64,000 nucleotides of DNA from UBA2883 sp964017965. GTDB lineage: Bacteria > Cyanobacteriota > Vampirovibrionia > Gastranaerophilales > Gastranaerophilaceae. The stretch is from assembly GCA_964017965.1 (NCBI GenBank), contig CAXHNV010000005.1, positions 1-64,000 of the forward strand, in the 5' to 3' direction. The stretch's first letter is position 1. Every line of letters starts with the position of its first letter. The notes under the pieces were generated by a model, which saw only the letters and a program-made list of their open reading frames with translations, did not search any database and was not told the origin of the DNA. This document shows positions 59,867 to 64,000 of this stretch, piece by piece. A program made the position numbers and the translations under genes.

Positions 59867-61336
59867 TTACTTAAGATACATAAACTGTGTTTTTTTAGCC
59901 TGTCTTTTGAATTTTCTTGTGCTGATATCTGCACCATATTCTTCGTTATAATGCTCAAAATATGTTTTTAAAAACGCTTCTATAGCAAGTTTTTTCTCAG
60001 AAATATCAGGGTCTTTTGCTTTTATTTCATCAGCATATCTTGCATAATCAACTATTGTGCTGTTATTTAACAGGGTTTCAGAAGATGTATCATTCGGATT
60101 ATTTTCTTTATTAGTGCAATACAATTTATATTGCATATAGAAGGTTTCTACTTCTTGCATTAATCCGTCACTCACATTGATATCGTTAGATAAAATATGA
60201 TGTGTAAGTTCGTGTAACAGCACAGATTCTAATTTTGCAACAGAAGGTGCTTTAAGCATATTGACTTTCACCAAATCACTACTATATTTTCCAAAAGAAT
60301 CTTTGGAATAAAACTGTTGAAAATTAACCTCTTTTAATGCTTCTGAGTATTTTTGTTGAATCTCAGGCGGCAAATAGTTTATCTTCTCTAAGAGTTTATA
60401 GGATGCCGTTAAGACTTTATGCAAATTTTCACCGGTATTAAAGTTAACTTTTCCGTCAGTTTCATCAAAACTATCAAGTGCCGCTATAGAATAAATAAAG
60501 TTTTCAATACTTAAGTTTGCAGAGTCATTACTGATTGCATGACCACCGCTTGAGAAAAATGCACGTTCTTTTTCATCCAGTTTGTTATCACCGTTCAAGT
60601 CAAACAGTCTAAACTCGGATTTTAAGCCCCCGTTTTCATCAATTAAATCATCAAACGAAAGTTCAGAACTTCCTTCATTAAATAACGCTAAGATTTCAGG
60701 CGTAATAAGGTTTTCACCTGAATCATCATTTAGCCTTTTAGGAGCTAAGATATCTTTAAAAATTCTTTGATGATATTCCAAATCTGTTTCAACAGGTTCA
60801 GACGGTTCTTCTTCAACAACAGGTTCTACTACAGCAGCATTTTCCTGCATTCGTCTTTCATATTCAGATTTGGTTATATACTTGTTTTTACCAAAAGTAG
60901 ATATAGCAATCAAAGGTTCGCCTAATGTACCGTCTTCATTAACAGCAAACTTCAATTTCTCTTTACCAATTTTTAGAATAACAATTTCTTGTTTTACACC
61001 GTTGACTTTTCTTTTTTGGAACTTACCACCATATCTTTCAACTAAATCAGCGGCAGAATATTTTATCTCAGGAAGTTCGATTTTTATAGACGAAAGATCA
61101 AGCTTCGGAATATCAATAGGGAACGGTGGTTTTTTCTTAGGCGCTTTTGCAACCACAACAACCTCATCAAGTTTATAAGAACCGTCCTCAATCTTTTCAG
61201 CATTAACAGGCATATAAGGCAGTTCTTCTTCAAACACACTATTAGCTGATGTTTCAGTTTCATTCACATCAGTCTCTGTAGGTTGTGGAAGCTTTAGCTC
61301 TCTGTAATCATCAGGTATACCGTTAACCTGAGTCAT
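59867..61336 (-). CDS. EF-hand zincin metalloprotease, second of two
   Basis: 489 aa. Acidic/Pro-rich N-terminal half (residues 20-75, 165-185), then a canonical EF-hand loop DLNGDNKLDEKE at 246-257 and a second DETDGKVNFNTGE at 291-303, then HELTHH at 375-380 as the zinc motif. C-terminal basic tail. No signal peptide. Same build (EF-hand then HExxH) as the protein at 40904 but little sequence identity. The third metal ligand is not certain (a Glu in MQEVETFYMQY is a candidate). Possibly exported by an unknown route. Confidence 0.7.
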   Translation of the reverse strand: MTQVNGIPDDYRELKLPQPTETDVNETETSANSVFEEELPYMPVNAEKIEDGSYKLDEVVVVAKAPKKKPPFPIDIPKLDLSSIKIELPEIKYSAADLVERYGGKFQKRKVNGVKQEIVILKIGKEKLKFAVNEDGTLGEPLIAISTFGKNKYITKSEYERRMQENAAVVEPVVEEEPSEPVETDLEYHQRIFKDILAPKRLNDDSGENLITPEILALFNEGSSELSFDDLIDENGGLKSEFRLFDLNGDNKLDEKERAFFSSGGHAISNDSANLSIENFIYSIAALDSFDETDGKVNFNTGENLHKVLTASYKLLEKINYLPPEIQQKYSEALKEVNFQQFYSKDSFGKYSSDLVKVNMLKAPSVAKLESVLLHELTHHILSNDINVSDGLMQEVETFYMQYKLYCTNKENNPNDTSSETLLNNSTIVDYARYADEIKAKDPDISEKKLAIEAFLKTYFEHYNEEYGADISTRKFKRQAKKTQFMYLK

Positions 61337-61426
61337 CTTGTCCTCTCTTTCTACAATATATATAGAAAAAGTGTTTAGAAAGCGCTTAATTTCAAAAACT
61401 TAAAAATGTTTACAATAATTTACTTC

Positions 61427-64000
61427 CTATCTCCCAAGGAGCCATTTGAATCCGAAGGATAGCATAACGCCGTTTCTGCCGCCGTTTCGTATCATCGCCT
61501 GACCGAATCCCGTGAACCTTTCGCCCCATCTGCGTTGTAAGCCAAGTCCATACTCTACATACGGATCGATTGACATGTCCGGAATTGTTACGTCCTGTAG
61601 TGCAAAGTGGGTCTTATCAATAATGTTCCACCTCATATTTACATTGAAGTATGGCTGCCAGCCGTTCTTCAAGTTTGCAATGAACTTAATTCCAGGTGCT
61701 ACCTGTATTGCATTCAGCGGTGATGAGCTCACTCTATGGCCCAATCCGTTGTCGTGTGCAAACGTATGAATAAACGAGTATGAAAGCAATAAGCTTGGTT
61801 GTACTATAAACTTACATTCCTTGAACTCAAAGTTATATCCGGTCTTGCTTGCGATACCGGTCATGAACATCGGCATATTTTCTCTGCCAAGGTCTGTACT
61901 TGCTTGTGCTACATTAGCGCCAGCGTTGAGTGTTAAACCCGTAAAGAAGTTGTTCTTATACCATACTTCTGTTACGCCCACTGTGCCGCCATTCTGGTCG
62001 ATTGATTGTCTGTCGTAATCCTGTACAGAGCCGTTGTAACCTACATACGCACTGAACTGTCTTCTCCAGCCGTTGTTGAGTTGTTTCATATCTGCGTCGC
62101 CGCCAAAGTAGTTTCCGTATCCGATATTGTTTACCTTAGGGCCGTTGTTTAAGTTTACGCGTTCAAAGGTTGCGTAAGGTCTGTTCCAGAGTCCTTTGCC
62201 GTTGTATTCGATACCGTCTTTGTTTTCGCAGCTATAAGTTTGTTGCATTGCTTCGCGTTCAGAACGCGGTACAAGCATATTCATATCCATATTCATGAAT
62301 GCCTGGTCGTATGAGTTGATTTGGGTCAAATATCCGCCAATCTGTGCTGCTACAGGCGCTGCTACAGCTGAAGGTTTTGCTTTCTGACCGTATGCTACTA
62401 CTCTGAGTAGTCCGTTTTCGTCGTAGTATGATTTTAATTTGTACGTTGCTTCTGCTGATTCTGCTGTCTTTGCGCTTATACTGCTTACGATAGAGTCCTT
62501 GCCGACATTGATTGTTACAGGTGTTTTGGAGTTGGTTACAATATTTACAGAAGAGACGTTAAGTGTTCCTTCTCCTGTTACTGTATCTGCCTGTATCTTA
62601 TCAGATGTCTTGTTCTTCAAGCTTGCGTCAATTTGTATATTCGCCTTATCTTGAACATTCAAGCTCGCAAATCTGGTTACAGTTGTTCTGTTATTCTGAG
62701 TACTAATAGTTGCGTCTCTATTGATTGTAACGTTCTGGGTTCTGAGTGCGTCCTCGTTTACTATCGAAACCGTACCCGTGCTCGCTATATTTATCGTCGC
62801 AGTAGTTTCTGCTACAATTGCGTCCTTAATAGTTATCTTTCTGCCGTCCGCTGCTACAAGGTTAAGAACAGAGTTATCACCCATATATATCGAATTAGCT
62901 GTTTTACCAACCTTATTACCGCTAAATGTTACATCCTTCAAGATTGCGTTAATTGTTACGTTACTGCCTTCATCCATATATATCGCTGCACCCTGTTCGG
63001 TTGCAGTGTTTTTAGAGAAAGTAGAGTCGTTGATTGTCAAATTAGCGCTCTTTCCGACATAGATAGCGCCGCCTTTTTGTGCGCTGTTGCTTGTAAATGT
63101 TGCGTTATCTATCGTAGTGGTTGTATTATCTGCAAGGTACAGTGCGCCGCCGTTTTCTGTTGCTTTATTTGTCTTAAATGTTGCATAGCCTACGTGAAGG
63201 GTACCTGCGTTGTAGATAGCGCCGCCATTGTTTGCTGTATTACTTGTAAAGCTATTATTGTAATACTTATGTTTCTCTTTATTCTTACTCACTGTTACAT
63301 AGTCGTATCTATCAACATCAAGGTTGCCGTTGTTGTAAATAGCTCCGCCCGCTAAAGCGTTGTTCTTACTAAAGCTTGAACCTTGAACCTTTGTTTCGTC
63401 AGCTGTGTTGTTGTTATTGTAGATAGCACCGCCGGATACTTCTGCTTTGTTTGTGCTAAAAGTAGTTCTGATTACGTTTGTTTTGCCGTCGTTGTAGATA
63501 GCGCCGCCGTTGTTTGCTGTATTGTTAGTGAAGTTTACACTCGTCGTTGTCAGTTCGCCTTCGTTGTAAATACCGCCGCCAATATCAGATTTGTTTGTCT
63601 TAAATACGCTTGAGGTAAGGCTCATCGTACCTTCGTTATAAATAGCACCACCGCCATGAGTTGCAATATTACTTGTAAACTTAGTTTTTGAAGATGTAAA
63701 CGTTCCTTCATTATAAATGCCACCGCCATAAATTGACGCGTAGTTATTAGTAAACGATGAAGCGCTATCAGTGAAAGTTCCAACATTATAAACACCCGCA
63801 CCGTTTTCCGCATTGTTATCGTTCTTTGTTGTAATAACACCTTTTTTATTAACAACGTTAGCTTTACCGACAACAGATTTACTCATAACAAGGTTGCCGA
63901 CGTTATAAATAGCACCGCCGTTAACTGCAGAGTTATCAACATAAGTAGAACTGCTTGATGTAAACGTTCCGCCGCCTTCATTATAAACAGCTCCGCCATT
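61427..64000 (-). CDS. Pmp-repeat autotransporter, N-terminus outside window
   Basis: The frame is open through the window end: the ATG at 63886 is not the true start, because the 38 codons upstream carry further repeats (NGGAVYN, NGGAIYN). The passenger has about twelve GGA-I/V-Y-N / FxxN polymorphic outer-membrane-protein repeats forming a beta-helix, then a C-terminal autotransporter barrel of about 250 residues (from NRPYATFERVNLNNGPKV to SFGFKWLLGR). Surface-exposed adhesin-like protein, with at least 857 residues visible. No stop or frameshift seen. Confidence 0.92.
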   Translation of the reverse strand, partial: NGGAVYNEGGGTFTSSSSTYVDNSAVNGGAIYNVGNLVMSKSVVGKANVVNKKGVITTKNDNNAENGAGVYNVGTFTDSASSFTNNYASIYGGGIYNEGTFTSSKTKFTSNIATHGGGAIYNEGTMSLTSSVFKTNKSDIGGGIYNEGELTTTSVNFTNNTANNGGAIYNDGKTNVIRTTFSTNKAEVSGGAIYNNNNTADETKVQGSSFSKNNALAGGAIYNNGNLDVDRYDYVTVSKNKEKHKYYNNSFTSNTANNGGAIYNAGTLHVGYATFKTNKATENGGALYLADNTTTTIDNATFTSNSAQKGGAIYVGKSANLTINDSTFSKNTATEQGAAIYMDEGSNVTINAILKDVTFSGNKVGKTANSIYMGDNSVLNLVAADGRKITIKDAIVAETTATINIASTGTVSIVNEDALRTQNVTINRDATISTQNNRTTVTRFASLNVQDKANIQIDASLKNKTSDKIQADTVTGEGTLNVSSVNIVTNSKTPVTINVGKDSIVSSISAKTAESAEATYKLKSYYDENGLLRVVAYGQKAKPSAVAAPVAAQIGGYLTQINSYDQAFMNMDMNMLVPRSEREAMQQTYSCENKDGIEYNGKGLWNRPYATFERVNLNNGPKVNNIGYGNYFGGDADMKQLNNGWRRQFSAYVGYNGSVQDYDRQSIDQNGGTVGVTEVWYKNNFFTGLTLNAGANVAQASTDLGRENMPMFMTGIASKTGYNFEFKECKFIVQPSLLLSYSFIHTFAHDNGLGHRVSSSPLNAIQVAPGIKFIANLKNGWQPYFNVNMRWNIIDKTHFALQDVTIPDMSIDPYVEYGLGLQRRWGERFTGFGQAMIRNGGRNGVMLSFGFKWLLGR

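Noticed and set aside
61427..64000. Possible CRISPR array because of regular repeats near the window end
   Set aside because: Repeats are in frame, degenerate and encode GGAIYN units of an autotransporter; there are no identical direct repeats with unique spacers.
63887..64000. ATG at 63886 as the start of the autotransporter
   Set aside because: The frame stays open upstream and encodes more of the same repeat.

Overview
The window is an AT-rich bacterial chromosome segment, most likely from a gut member of the non-photosynthetic cyanobacterial sister group (Melainabacteria/Vampirovibrionia, order Gastranaerophilales). This is inferred from a Ycf45-like R3H ATPase (a family typical of Cyanobacteria and relatives), a 16S rRNA whose V3 area recalls that group, a Gram-negative set of envelope proteins (Pmp-type autotransporter, VirB10/TonB-like proteins, many signal peptides) and gut-type metabolic genes. 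I could not run a 16S search, so the placement is an inference.

Layout. 1-2040: rRNA operon on the minus strand (23S 5' part, tRNA-less spacer, complete 16S) with its promoter near 2350. 2642-5524: Ycf45/R3H ATPase, an unknown 303-aa protein and a small ORF. 5579-12958: S10/spc ribosomal-protein operon on the minus strand (S10-L3-L4-L23-L2-S19-L22-S3-L16-L29-S17-L14-L24-L5-S14), stopping after a zinc-type S14. 13191-18938: tight plus-strand operon with an orphan ClpX zinc finger, a helical protein, RuvX, a YrzB-like protein, an orphan multi-Clp-N protein, TilS and Hpt. 18989-32943: patatin, EngB, TPR proteins, Xer recombinase, fused M16 peptidase, CoA-transferase, GH13-like protein and Ung. 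33176-40899: tRNA-Gly, GatA, M48 peptidase, unknown exported proteins, tRNA-Ser, an ADP-ribosyltransferase-like protein and a LMW phosphatase. 40904-50165: EF-hand zincin, M29 aminopeptidase, then a plus-strand envelope cluster (two VirB10/TrbI-like proteins, a membrane vWA protein, an FHA-like polytopic membrane protein, two TonB-like proteins). 50157-53735: LysR regulator divergent from a hydrolase/DMT transporter/DUF3737 operon. 53756-64000: a DXS-like enzyme with a signal peptide, UvrD/RecB-type helicase-nuclease, an orphan TrpB, a second EF-hand zincin and a Pmp-repeat autotransporter running off the window.

Most notable signals. (a) A structured repeat of about 94 bp occurs four times. 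Three copies sit in the ribosomal operon, each supplying the TAG stop of the gene before it, and its hairpin changes by compensatory base pairs. (b) The 44.4-50.2 kb envelope cluster may be an undescribed apparatus. (c) Several putative effector enzymes carry short non-Sec N-termini, two with an INFKG/VSFTG box. (d) Several promoters place the -10 box exactly 6 nt before the ATG, predicting leaderless mRNAs. (e) A DXS homologue carries a Sec signal peptide. (f) Orphan Clp substrate-recognition domains are clustered in one operon.
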